DNA of 64,000 nt, from assembly GCA_030062745.1 (NCBI GenBank), contig CP099839.1, positions 16,047,733-16,111,732 on the forward strand, given 5' to 3'. The stretch is from Capitulum mitella (Eukaryota > Arthropoda > Thecostraca > Pollicipedomorpha > Pollicipedidae). Position 1 is the stretch's first letter; every line of letters starts with the position of its first letter. This document shows positions 45,339 through 57,981 of the stretch, piece by piece. A program made the translations under genes and the position numbers. The notes beneath the pieces were generated by a model. That model was not told the origin of the DNA. It made no database searches and saw only the letters and a list, made by a program, of their open reading frames with translations.

Positions 45339-48243
45339 ACCCACAGTCAAGCGCAGGTTAATTGCCTATGGTTGTGGGGACTTTTACAGGCTACTAGGTC
45401 ACAAATCCCAAACCAGCCTAGCCATGACTACATGCAATACACTCTGCCCTAGCATGAGTGCCGTGTACTGTTCAATGGTTAAAAACATATTGAACTCCTA
45501 ATATCTTGCAAGTTCATTTATAAGACAACACAGAAACGTGACAACCCACAGCCCTCCAATGACTCTAATCCCACAATTCTAAGAATTATTAGATGCAATT
45601 ATATCCCTGGCACTGGCTTCTGCCGGCCCTGTGCCAGTGCATGCCGCCCGGCCTAAACAGCATTACATGTGGTCCACTACCGTGCATTGTCCGCCAGGTA
45701 GTTTTAATTAGTTGCAAACGTACCGATCTCCTAATCTCTTAGGAGTTCCTTTATGAAATAACAAAAACGTGGCACCATGTAGAACAACACGGGCGTGACA
45801 TTCACAACGCCTCCACGGGCAAAAAAGTTCAAAGGTGGAAGAACGACACGCACACCAAACGAAAAATTACGAAGCTAATGTCTTTGTTGCGTCATTTTTG
45901 CAACGAATAAATTTAGGTAAGGGATCGTGCATAATGACATTATTATTACTAGTTACCAAAAATAGAGTCAAATATCTAAGATTTTATGACGCCACTAATA
46001 TTGAAATATTGACGAAAATGATAGCACTGTCTTTATTCGGTTCTTGAAGTATGTCGTGCATTTCCCAGCGCACGACGACGAATCACAAAATTTTGTTGCA
46101 TGGTGTGAGCACGTGTATGTGTTGGCACATCTTGCGCACGTTTATTGACTAATTAGGCCGTTGATGTCGGATTACTAAAGTAGCTTCCAGAATTTAAGTT
46201 CTGTTGTCATAGATTGGTGAGGTAGGTGTTCTGTTTTGTTCTTGATTGGTAATTTGAAAACAGCTGTCAGTTTGGTCTGTGCCAGTGTTGTTTCATATAT
46301 AAGAGGGTCTCTGTACCTCGCATGACACTTCCCTGGAGTGTATACCTCATTCGCTGTAACTTTTATTGGTTAGACATTGCATGTCTGATAGGCAAACCTT
46401 GCTTTATCTCACCCATGCTTAGGTGCAGAAGTCATGGGGTCAGGGGGGCTTTGACCCCCAACTTTTTTAAATTTAACTTTGACCGTATTGGCAAAGACTG
46501 GAAAGGATTGACCCAAAATGCTACTTCCCCCACACTGAAAAGGAGTTCCTGTGCCCCTGTATCTATGGGTGTCAGAAATCTCAGAGGTCACAAGGCCTGT
46601 CGATTCCGGTCACGTCAAGCTCGTTACATGGCACTGGAATCTGTAATGTGTGGTTTCTTGCATGTGTTTTGCCCAGTGCCTGTTGAGTCTTGATATGAAT
46701 TTTGTGACCATGTCATCTGTCACTACATTGGATGACTGGGAATTCCAGTCATTGACAACATTAAGACTAAAAGTCCTTGGACCAGTGAGGGCTTTTGCCT
46801 GTGGCTTATGTATCTTTCACTGGTGACCTCTGGTGATATCAGAAATGTCAGGAGAAAAGTAACTTCCCATGCTTAGCAACATAACACCATGGAGGACCTG
46901 GAAAACAGCCACCATGCTACCCCTGTGACATTTATAGTAGAGGGAGGACAGCTTAAATGCCAGGAGCCTCTCCAGAGATGGCATATGCCTCAATTCCTCT
47001 GCCATCTGTGGAGCCTGACTCTGCACTGTCTTCAGATGCTTCCAGTCTGTCTTGCCAAATGGGCCTTAGATCAGGTTCCCTTATTCCAAAAATGCCCTAA
47101 CCAAGGACGTGTGCAGAAATGGGAGAGTAGAGATTGATATCTGTGAATAATTGGCAGAATACCACCAGCACCTGGGATGATAGCCACTGCTGCTGCCATT
47201 TGTTTGTGGAATCTGAGCATATACTGAACAACAAAAATCACACTTCCAGTATGCTAAAGTAGTAATGCTAGAGATAATAACTGAACAATTTTATAACATT
47301 TAAATACACTTTTTCAATGATCCTGCATTACTTCATTAAAATGACTTAAGAAATACATGATGTAAGCAACATCAGTTTTGCTGTTGGTGTTTGGAAATGT
47401 CCCATTCAATAAAACATGTAGGTGATTAAATATGGTATTGGGGAGAGTGAAGGGGGTTTTATTGCTAGGATTAAAATCCAGTTAAAAAATATGAATCAGT
47501 TGCACTTCACAGACAATGTGACCAGGCCTAGCCCAAAGTCATTGGTGGTTCCAGTGTTGGCTATGACCCAAATGACTAATTCATTGCAGCACCTCACATG
47601 GCTCAGCTAGCTGGGTAGCTGCACGAAATATTCCTGCATGTAGGTAATGTACTTCAAGGTAATGTACTTCAGCTTTATGTGATAACCTTGGCTAACCTAG
47701 CCCTACCTAGCTTAATGTACCTCACCAACTTAAGATGGGTCCTGCAACTTAAGTTTCTATCCAAGGGTAGGAGTTGGGAAGCAGAATTTGCTGATTTTGC
47801 TTGAACAAAAATGGCTAATTTGCAGAGCTGCCATAACCGAGCATTTTTAAATTTTCCGTTTACTGTCCTCCTAGGAAAAGCTACTTTATCGTCATATAAC
47901 TGCCACATGTAATTTCTTTGCATCAAAATGGAACTCCTGTTTTTTTTCTACTGAAAACTTACCCATATCAAATGAGCACAGCTGCTGGCCAAAATATATC
48001 CACCACAAAACCTTAGGTGTAATTTTGGATAGTTAAGCCAAATTGTACAAATCACATGCTCCTAGCTACCACATTGCACCTTGCCAGGCACATTAAGATT
48101 GACAACATCTCAGAGCATGCTTGCAAGAGTGAGGCTTGGGGTGACATTAGCTGGCACAACAGAAGGGTGCCATGGTACTGCAGGTGCAGCACACAGAGCT
48201 GAAGCTGCCAGTGGCAGTGGTGGTCCTGGCAGGAGTAGGCACT
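45339..48243. other. Intergenic, mostly CpG-poor
   Basis: No gene is supported. A TATATAAG box occurs near 46,297, but no coding region follows it. From about 46,640 the sequence is CpG-poor up to the GC-rich island. The remaining open frames are short. Confidence 0.5.
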
Positions 48244-48830
48244 AGCCATCCAGAGGCACGTGCATGTCCGTCGATGGCGCAGAGGACGCAGAGTCTGAAC
48301 GGTTGGGAGCGGCGGCACAGGGATCCAGGGCGGCCAGCTTCTCCCTGGCGACGGAGACGGAGACGTCTGGGCCGTCTCAGCGCACGGTGACGGTCGCACT
48401 GGCCCGCTGGACCACCGGCTACGGTCCGTCGTATGGACAAGCGAGTGGGCTGCGTGTGGCGTCGCGGCGTACACACAGGTGCGAGACGTGGGCCTCCGTT
48501 TGCGGCACAAGGCTGGGGCCTCGTGCGGCGCGCTGTGGCACTGGGCGGAGACGCCACGTGATCTGACGACGTTCGTCCGCGTACGGGACGGCGCCAGCAG
48601 CCGGCCGGCGACGGAGACCTCGACCAAGTCTCTGGGGAGACGAGCGGCGGAGCGCAGCGCGAGCTGGGCCGCGGCGCCGCTCAGGTCACGGTTCGCTGTC
48701 GTGGGTACGCTGAGCAGCGACAGAGGGACGGAGTCCGTCCGGCGCGTGGCGTCTGAAGCCTGCCGGACGGCATTGTGCCGCCAGTGGATTTTCCACGGAG
48801 CCATTGCCCTGCGAATGTTAGCTGGTTTAT
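48244..48830. other. Isolated GC/CpG-rich island with open frames on both strands
   Basis: This sharply bounded GC-rich block sits inside AT-rich, CpG-poor DNA. On the minus strand a frame stays open from 48,846 to 48,052 (264 codons). On the plus strand a frame ending at 48,832 is open for about 180 codons without an early ATG. Both have GC-rich third positions and neither contains a domain I recognise. A possible acceptor (AACATTCGCAG) precedes the minus-strand frame near 48,813. It may be a CpG island, an exon of an unrecognised gene, or an inserted fragment. Confidence 0.35.
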
Positions 48831-49954
48831 AGATGTAAGCTGGCATTAGACTAAGTCCATTGTTTGTAGGTTGTTAACAGACAAGAACTGGGGCCCGGGC
48901 GTAAAGCAAGAAAATGACAGCTGCAAGCTATGTTGAGCAGTCTCACCTAACCTTTGATGACCTTTATGGCCTCAGATCTTCTCTTTATTGTTTGCCATGT
49001 TAATAAGCACTAATACTTTCCTTCTCCCAATAGTTAGGTTAGCTCTGGGAATTCTTGGGTCTTTCATATTCACCAGTTTTTTTCATATGACGTTATTTGG
49101 CTAAGAAAAAATTGGCTTTGACTCACCTGACCTTAACATGGCCCTGAACCTCAAACTTTGCACACCATGTTTTAACCATATCCTCCACCTATCTCACAGG
49201 TGCCCTTTAGCTGTTGCATTGTTCCAAATCATTAGGTGATGAATTTTTCTTCCTCCCCATTCACTGTTGGCCGCAAAATGACCTCAGTAGCCGGCGCGCC
49301 CGAAAACACCAATAAACAACAATAATAAAACAAACCCCATTCAATATGTGGGATTCTAAGAGAGCCTCATGTGCACCCATGTTCAGCAGTATAGCAGCCA
49401 AACATTCATGAAAACCAGCTGCTACCCTAGGCGACAGTTGGGTTATTGTAAGAATGAACAGGTAATCCAGTTCAGACTTCGACGGACTGTCTGCATGTTC
49501 AGTACTTTGCCAGTTGGATGTGACATAGTTGCAATATTAATCACAAATACCGAAATTTGGTTCAGATAATTTCTTGGGGATATCTGGATCAAAGCCATTC
49601 AAAGCAGTTTGTGGCAGAAACTTTGAAGCCAACGTTAGATGCGTTTTCAGGAAATGGCTGTTTTTGAGGCAAAAATCCCTCTGATGTCAAAAGTGCAACA
49701 CAGCTTTGTGGTGTTCAGCATGATCCTCTATTGGCCAGACACCAGTTGTCCTAGGTCCAAATGATGAGTGCTGAAATGGCTCAGACCTTATTTGGATGGG
49801 AAGTGCTCTCCCATCAGAGGTACAGACCACGATCTCGTGTTTATTATGATGTATGTTACAGTTGCCTGTGGAAGTATGCTGTGTCATCATTGTTATAAAC
49901 TTCATGTTCATTTACAGCGTGAAGTCTTCTCAACGGACGAGGCAGGGCTAAATC

Positions 49955-52900
49955 ATGTCGATCCTTGAAAAAATAGCAGACATTGAAAATGAGGTATGTA
50001 CCAATTGCCATTTTCCCGAAAATGTTTGTGATATATTCACACCTGAGTAGCTCGTGTTACATCGCAAACAGTACGTTATGTTCTCCATTATTTTCATTTT
50101 ATGGAGTACATCTTTGGCGTGTGTCATCATGGAGCATGTCGTAGCCTCTTTTGAGTTTCCAGTTGTGTGTCTGTCTCAGCTAATGGTTGTGACATACATT
50201 TTTATTTTGGCCAGCATGGCACATCTGATTATGCACAACAGTTGTCCCAACAGAGAAACGTATTGACATTCCCTCATGTGTGCAGATGGCTAGGACCCAA
50301 AAGAACAAGGCCACAAGTGGTCACCTGGGTCTCCTGAAGGCCAAGTTGGCCAAACTGCGGCGGGAGCTGATCACGCCCAAATCCAGTGGCGGCGGCACTG
50401 GCGAGGGGTTCGACGTCAGCAAAACGGGAGACGCACGCGTCGGCTTTGTAGGTGAGACTTTCGCCGTTTTGTAATGCTGATCCAACAGGCAGTGTAATTC
50501 GCTGATGGTATTATTCCTGGGATGTCCATGGACTCAGTCGTCATGTGTTGGCCACCTCAGGTTTTCCCTCTGTGGGGAAGTCGACGCTGCTGAGTAATCT
50601 GGCTGGAGTGTACTCGGAGGTTGCCGCATACGAGTTCACCACGCTCACCACCGTCCCAGGCTGTATCAAGTATAAGGGGGCCAAAATCCAGGTAAAAGTG
50701 CTAGGTGCGAAAGCAGTTTTTAATGCAGATGGAACGTGGTACTGTGCTGTGTGTAGGTAGCATACGTTTACTTGGTATCGAATCGTAGTACGGCACCCAA
50801 CCGTTTTGTGCAGAATGCCCACCATCATGGAGCGTGTCGGCGGTTCGACTTTTTCGATCTTACGTTTGTTGATTTGCGACACGCGGTAACGCTTAAAAAA
50901 CCCTTGTGTGTCGATGGCCGCTGAAATATTAACTGAGACGTGTACCTTATCAGTGTGCTTTTTTCGTCACGGCTGGTCACCGTTTCAGCTGCTCGACCTG
51001 CCCGGTATCATCGAGGGAGCAAAGGACGGCAAAGGTCGCGGTCGGCAGGTGATTGCCGTCGCTCGCACCTGCTCTCTGATCTTCATTGTGCTGGACGTGC
51101 TGAAGCCGCTGCAGCATAAGAAGATGCTGGAGCACGAGCTGGAGGGCTTTGGCATCCGACTGAACAAGGAGCCGCCCAATATTGTGTTCCGGCGGAAGGA
51201 CAAAGGTGGTCTCAACTTCCAGGCTATGGTGGGTGACTCGGTGCTCGTGAATGTTGTGCAGTTGTAGGATTCAGGAGACTGTTGGGCTGGAAGCATTTCG
51301 AGGACCGCTCGTGCTTTTGCCACAGGCGTACGTGGCAAATCGTGCGCAGTCCAGCGGTTGGATGATACTTTTTGTGTTGAAAAGCGTAAAAATCGGGCAG
51401 TTGGTAGTGTATGGCAGAACTGGAAGCGAATTGCTTCGTCCTGATTCATATGGTGCAGGTCAAAGTGTGTAAAAAGCTGAGCATCCTACCTCCTGTCCCA
51501 CTGTCGTGATCCAGCGCCTGTGGTTGACGTTTTACAGAATGCCTCTGACGACGTAGGCCTCTTGGTGTTAATAATTCTCGAACTATTATCGTCGACAAGA
51601 AACACTCCTGACGAGGACAACGTTCCGAAAAAGCGGACTGCCCTGGTTACACGGGATTTACATGGGTTACGTGTATGCGTTTCATCCATGCAAAGGCTGA
51701 ATAGGACGGGGTTTAAACTGTTTCTGTATGCGGTCTGCACTGCTGAGGCGGGGACTTCGCCCGGCCTGCAGGTGCCGCAGTCCGAGCTGGACCTGGACAT
51801 GGTGAAAACCATTCTGAACGAATACAAGATCCACAACGCAGACATCACGCTGCGCTGCGACGCCACCCCGGACGACCTGATCGATGTCGTGGAGGGCAAC
51901 CGCGTCTACATCCCCTGCATCTACCTGTTGAACAAGATAGGTGCGCGGTCGGCGCCGGTGTGGCGTCCTCTGGCCGCGCTGCCTGTGGGGGTTTGTTGGT
52001 CGCTTTGTCGGGCTGGAGGACCCCCTGTGAGAGTTTGTCGGTCATTGCACAGTGCTGGAGAACCTCCTGTGAGGGTCGACCGGTCACTGTGTAGGACTAG
52101 AGGACCACCTGTTTCGGAGAGGGGGTCTGTCGGTCATTGTGCAGGGTTGTAAGACCCCCCTGCGAGGATCTGTCGGTCACGGTGCCGGACTGGAGGGCCT
52201 CCTGTGAGGGTCTGTCGGTCACTGTGGAGTGCAGGCAGACCTCCTGTGAGGGTCTGTAGGTCACTGTGCTGGGCTGCAGGACTTCCTGTGGGGTGTGTCG
52301 GTCACTGTGGAATGGAGGAAGACCTGTGGAGATTGTCGGTCATTCCTGGCTGGAGGACCTCCTGTTCGGATCTGTCGGTCACGGTGCCGGACTGGAGGAC
52401 CCCCTGTCAGGATCTGTTGGTCACTGTACAGTGCAGGAAGACGTCCTTTGGGTGTTGATTGGTCACTGTGTCGGGTTGCAGGACCTCCTGTGAGGGTCTG
52501 TTCGTCACTGTGGAGTGTAAGAAGACCTGTAGAGGTCTGTGGGTCGCTGTGCCTAGGAGGACTTAAGGATTTCCTTTGTGGGCCTGAACGTTATTGTGGC
52601 GTTGGTGTCTTCTCGCACACCCATCCTATAAGATGTGGCAAGTGAGTTATGCCATGAGTGTTGCATGAGCACTAAGGAGGATGAAATGTGTATCAGCTCT
52701 ATGTCTGATAGAAGGAGATCGGTAGTGTGTTGCTTCAGTGTAAATGAGTGTGTTGGCTCCATTTTGGCATGCGATTTATTTTGACGAACGAGAGCTTCAT
52801 TGTTCATATCCACTTTACTGACTACTGCTGAGTAGCACCTATGGTGTTGATAACTAAGGATAAAAAGGAATATTGGTGTTCCGAACCTTGAAAATCCTGA

Positions 52901-54377
52901 GATGGTTTCCCTGTCTGACAAGCTGCATGCACCTCTGCACCTAGTCATAAAAGTCATCTGTGTCATGTTCTCAGATCAGATTAGTATCGAGGAGCTGGAC
53001 ATCATCTACAAAATTCCGCACTGTGTGCCGATCTCGGCTCACCACAAGTGGAACTTTGACGACCTGCTGGAGAAAATGTGGGACTATCTGCAGCTGATTA
53101 GGATGTGAGAACTCGCGCCAGAGCGTCGGGCTTAGCGCAGGCGGCTGTCGCTCATCGTAATTGCTATAGACTTCATTTTAGGCGGAATCGAAAAGAGATA
53201 TGACCAGACTCAGCCTCTGCTGGGTATCACGAAATACGTCGGTCTTGTGGCAAGCCCCCTGTGGCAGCGCCAGTATGGAATTGATTTTTTTATGAAGTGC
53301 ATATGTTTTCTGGGTCGAGGAAGTTCAAATCCTCAGATTAAATTTGCTCGTTATGATGACAAGTAAGGTTGGAAATTTGGTTTTTGCTCTTGGTGTTGGA
53401 GTGTAATTTTTGTTTTGGAGTACAAAATTTTGTGCAGAGTAATACTGTGGTATAAGTTGGCGTTCTTGGTGGAAGTCAGTTATGATGTCATACATGTTCC
53501 TTACTGAATTGAGACAGAGTCATTAATTCCCAGAGTAAGAAGTTTCTCAGCATTGTTAAAATGTAGCTTTTTGATGGAGGCACAATAACGGACTTTTGGA
53601 GTATAAAATGTTTTTGGAGCACTTATTCTCTGGTGTTCTTCAACATAAAAGCAGCATCTTTTTCAACCTTGATCACAAGTGAATGCTGTGGCATCTGTTT
53701 CGGTGCGAGGTTTCATCCTCCTGATCAGTGCAGTTGTGTTTTCTTTCCGATTCCAGATACACAAAACCGAAAGGTCAGCTACCGGACTATGAGACGCCCG
53801 TGGTTTTGCCGTTGGCTCGGCATTCGGTTGAGGACTTTTGCAACAAGATTCATCGCAGCATCATCAGAGAGTTTAAATAGTGAGTTAGCTTTTCTGTACC
53901 ATTGAAACAACAGACATTGTTTCGTTTTATTGAACCTGTACGCATGTCATGTAGTGTCCCCAAATGTCCTCAGGTACTCTGTCTTGATTTAAATGAAGTT
54001 TTATGTTTTTTATACCTGGTGACAGTTGCCTCGTATATTTGCGGTAGATTCGCAGTGCTGTCGTATCATAAATAGTTTTCTTCCTTGTCATTTTCACTGC
54101 ACCTCGTACAAATGCGGAGCTGCAGTGAGTAGTTTTCCGTGCTAGCGGTAGCGCACTTTGTCGCCGGTCGTGTCCACCACGGACAGGAGGACGTGGCTGA
54201 ACGTCGGGCAACAAGGCGTCAGCCCGCGTTCCGCCGACTTGGCCTAGTCTCACCTGGCCTGTGGCGTGTTTCAGCGCACTGGTCTGGGGCGAGTCAGTCA
54301 AGCACCAGCCGCAGAAGGTGGGCAAGGAGCACGTGCTCTGCGACGAGGACGTGGTGCAGATCGTGAAGAAGGTCTAA
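49955..54377 (+). CDS. DRG1: Developmentally regulated GTP-binding protein 1
   Basis: Eight exons join in phase: 49955-49993, 50286-50451, 50561-50691, 50989-51228, 51772-51940, 52975-53104, 53757-53879 and 54275-54377. They give 366 residues, one fewer than human DRG1. DRG1 is a cytoplasmic Obg-like GTPase that associates with translating ribosomes and the stabilising partner DFRP1/ZC3H15. Visible elements: N-terminal [11 protein letters not shown]1 P-loop GFPSVGKST (about 69-77, split by intron 2); [10 protein letters not shown] (switch I); DLPGIIEGA (G3); NKID (G4, about 246-249, split by intron 5); PISAHH (G5); and a C-terminal TGS domain ending DVVQIVKKV. All nucleotide-binding motifs are intact. 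An AG acceptor-like TTCATTTACAG at 49,916 suggests the ATG exon may be preceded by a non-coding exon. Intron 5 carries a minisatellite and intron 6 a dispersed repeat. Confidence 0.97.
51975..52565 (+). repeat. Minisatellite in DRG1 intron 5, unit about 50-57 bp
   Basis: CCTGTGAGGGTCTGTCGGTC followed by ACTGTG(C)-GTGCTGGAGGAC recurs about eleven times with substitutions and length variation. The intron donor is at 51,941. The array starts about 35 bases after it and fills nearly 600 of the intron's 1,034 bases. Confidence 0.8.
53368..53670 (+). repeat. Dispersed repeat A, copy 2, in DRG1 intron 6
   Basis: This is the same-strand relative of 2,851-3,148 with the same block order. It keeps some CpGs that read CA in the other copy, such as TTGGCGTTCTTGG here against TTGGCATTCACTG there. 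It ends about 85 bases before the intron's acceptor. Confidence 0.8.
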
Positions 54378-57300
54378 CGCACGGCGCCGTGACCAGAGAC
54401 TGTGATAGGACCTTGCGGTCCGATCAAGGCGTCGCAGTGACCGCGGCTGCACTTCTTCCGAGCACCGGCCTGGAATAGCATTGCTGCCACACTGACCCCT
54501 CTGTTTTCTGTGAAGTTTGGAGGCGTTATGTCGCGTACGCTAAGATTGGGGCAGTGCTGCTCTGTATCAGCGGGTATTTTCGCTGATAGTAATAACAGTT
54601 TCTGCGTCTGTTGTCTTCGTCCACGCCGTTTCGCTTCCGGACACTCAATCTCAGCCTGTCCTGGACGTTTTTGAGGGTGGAACGTTGTTCAGACGTGGTG
54701 GCGTCTGTTCGCTACAGCTGGGCAAATATATTGGGCTGGTCGAATAGCGGAACAATGCCCGTCACATACCAGCGTCTGCACGCAAAGACCTTACACATTT
54801 TAGGTCCCCGCCACGTTTCTTGTATAAATTAGTCCATCGATGTTCGACTTTCCCGGCAAATGTCCTCGCTTACCTGTTTGAGAATTCAGACCTCTGGTGG
54901 CTTGCGTTTGGCGATCGTGTCCGAAATACCGCTGAGGCAGCGGAATTTGTTGCAGTGAAGGTCGATAGGACACACAGAGGTCATAAAAGATAGGTTGGTC
55001 TCATCGACTTGAGACGACGGTGAGACAAATTTCGATTCAGCTCGGACATTCGATTCGATTCAAAGACTTTCCTGATTTTTCATCATAGCAGCTTTAAGTT
55101 TTGTAGGATAGCGGTCTGAGCATCGGTGGTTTGAATCCGAGTGAATGCTTAATGGAGCCTTGCGCGTTTGTCTTCCTGTGCAAGTGCATATATATTCTGC
55201 GTTAGTTATTTTTTTGCCATATTTTACATAGAGCGCACAAGTTTTCTTGTCTTCTGAACGTTTTGGAAGAATATGAACAAAGCAAAGTGAGTACTAATAG
55301 CATGTTTCGCAGCGTGTAGCATGTTTCTAGTAGATGTTTGCCCTTTTGACGGCGCCATGCGTCATCACAGGGATGCATTTTTTATGTCACAGGGACGCCT
55401 TTTCAGCGCCAGGGCACTCATACACAATCACCAGGATGCCTCTGTGTCCTGTGTGTCCTGTATGTGTGACATAACCGTGTTAACGGCGCGGTTATTGGAC
55501 AGGCTGCACATAAGTTATTTTATGGTTGCTTGCTCGATGTTACCGGAGGTCCTTTTTAATCTAAGCGCGCCCGTGTCCTGTGACAAGGGTGTGCGATGTC
55601 CTGTGCGCCCTTCAACGATCGGGTGCCTTTGCATCCACGGACAGCATTAGTCCGTGAGTGACTTGCATGCTCTTAGCTGTTCCCAACGGCTGAGTGCCAT
55701 GCATTTGGCGGCCCTACCTGCCGAATGCGGGTGAGGGCGCCAAATTACTAGGTGGGGGCTAAGACACTTTGCCCCTCCCTAGAACCCAAGCGGGGGCGCC
55801 CCCGCCCTCCTCCCCCGGATCCGTCCCTGGTGATACGTCGCGCGCCTGGGTGCTTTTTATTGCGAAACGTCAACGGTCTTAATGCGACATTAAAACTGAA
55901 TTGATAGATTCGGGAATGAAAGCACGAACTTCTTCCAGGGGGCGTAGCGCTTAAGTCGTGGCCGGAGGAGTTTGGCTGTCTTTGCAAACGAAAGATGGTA
56001 CATGTAGCTACACCATGGCGCTGTTTTCAAGTCTCTGCAATCTCGGGATCGCCAGTTCTCCAAAAACGTTCAGAATTGGCTTTTCCGCATTCCCATCGCT
56101 TGCACGTAACGCGGGCCGCGCTCGTTCTGAGTCGACGCGTTTCAAGTCGATCTGAGCCGCGGTAGCCGAAAAAAAAACTGATCGTAACCGGGACCATGTT
56201 TGACGCTGTTTGTGATTCCCGTTGTACGTGTTATCCCTATGGGCTAAAAATCTCCTGAAGCGTTCATCGTGCGCCCATGACGGGCCGCAGCGCGACGAAA
56301 ATTAACCTTTACACTGGTAGAGCGCGAGATCTTTCGAACGGTGCATAGCTCGAGGCGATCCGTCAACACGCTTGGGTCCCGGACTGGAGCTCATATTTGT
56401 GGAGATACACTTTATACAAATAAAAGCCTAAGGCTCGCTGCTTACTTCGTTAACCCACACACTCTCGGGTCTTCGAATTGCCCTTCGCTTACCGGGGTGG
56501 GGAGGGGATCCCCGAGAATCCCACATGATGTCGAAAACTCAAGACCTACGGAAATGAGAGTAACACCAGTCGGAAGCTTGTGAAATGTTATGGAGAATGA
56601 ACGCATATTTATTGACTCCGGGTGAGTAGTCCAGTATCAAGAGATCAGAAAATGCCATGTCATGACGTCCAAAACTAATGGGGAATAAAAGCAAATATGG
56701 CGGTCTTATAAAGTGATCTTTTATACTTCGCAATCCAAAAAAGGCCAGAAACGTTTTTCATTGCCAAAAGGTAACTGGATTCTCCTCAGGTCATGTCAGG
56801 CCAGGTCTACAGTCAATTGGAATACAACACTGATTTACGTCGAAACTAACACGCAGTTGAAGTTATTTCAAGCATACGTTTTGGAGTCACCATTACGACT
56901 GTTTGGTCATACATGGCAACTTTTATCACGAAGAAAAAAATAATATAGGTGATCTAAGGCCATATCAAGTCAACCAAGCTGAGATCTTCCGGTATTCGTA
57001 TTTGGTGATTGGGTATAAGTACGAATGCCAAACAACGGCCATGCTATAATCATGCTAATGTGTTCCTGAATGGCGTGAAAGTCAGGGTCTGATCAGGTCA
57101 GGGTAAGGATGATAAAAGGTAAAATGTGTCTGTCTCATTCGAAAAATCACGGTGCCAGAGGACAAAACGAATCATTTCAACACATCTGAAGTCACAAAAA
57201 TCGCTTGAAGTCACTAAAACAAGAGTTCTTACGGTCAATGTAGTCATGCAAGGTCAACATACGCCAAATGAGTATTCGTAAGCATCTCAGAAACAATAAT

Positions 57301-57981
57301 AAAATAATAATAGTAATAAGTACGTCCTGAATGTGTCGAAATGGCTTGCGCTGGGATCAGAGTCCTTACTAAACCAAGTTTGTTGTTGGACCCTGACTCC
57401 GGCACCCAGGTGTTCCCAAATATGGAGTAATTTTGCCCTAGGCGCCGAGTCAGACGGCGCTGGAAGATCTTTATCGTGCCGCACATTTCCACGACACGAC
57501 AGCCCTGTGCTTGGTTGACCCTTTCGGTCCCGGTGCCCGTTCTGGGACTGGGACCCATTACGTGCCACGTACCGGATCTGTTGTCCAGCTCCTTTTCCTT
57601 CAGACCACGGCAACGGCAAATAAAAGTAAACTTGTGAAAGCAACTTTATGCGTTGTCTGAAAACATTTCATGGAATTCCATGGCGTCCCAAGTGAAAGCA
57701 ACCTTTGAAGTAATATCAGGTCGTGTCAGGTCACATAAGGTGATGCCATTTAAAATCCTTTACTAGTGAAAGTGGAATTTACATTTATCATGCCTCACCA
57801 GAAGTGAATGAAAGACGCATTTTGTATCCATTTTGTTGTACTGCATCTCAGGACGGTTGACCTGAGTTCAAGTCACACAATTTCCCAAACAACTGAGAAT
57901 TTTCATTGTGTAGAGAACGAGTTGGAGATTAAAACAGCGTTTTCCGTTTGTCAGTATCTTTTTTGACAGTCACTAGCACAC
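54378..57981. other. Intergenic, no gene recognised
   Basis: This presumably starts with the DRG1 3' untranslated region. A GC-rich patch with C/G runs at about 55,720-55,830 ends in CCCCCGGATCCGTCCCTGG, which resembles the GGATCC-containing motif near 20.3-20.6 kb. The 109-codon frame at 55,321-55,650 has no domain. Several AGGTCA-type hexamers lie in 56,950-57,250. Confidence 0.5.

Noticed and set aside
46290-46330. TATATAAG promoter-like box
   Set aside because: No coding region or splice donor follows, and such boxes occur by chance in AT-rich DNA.
53105-53756. Extra DRG1 exon in intron 6
   Set aside because: Exon 6 (phase 2) and exon 7 join directly to give the conserved I-Y-T-K-P-K sequence. 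The intervening sequence is repeat A.
55100-55150. tRNA-like B-box (GGTTTGAATCC)
   Set aside because: No A-box, acceptor stem or anticodon arm could be folded at the right distance.
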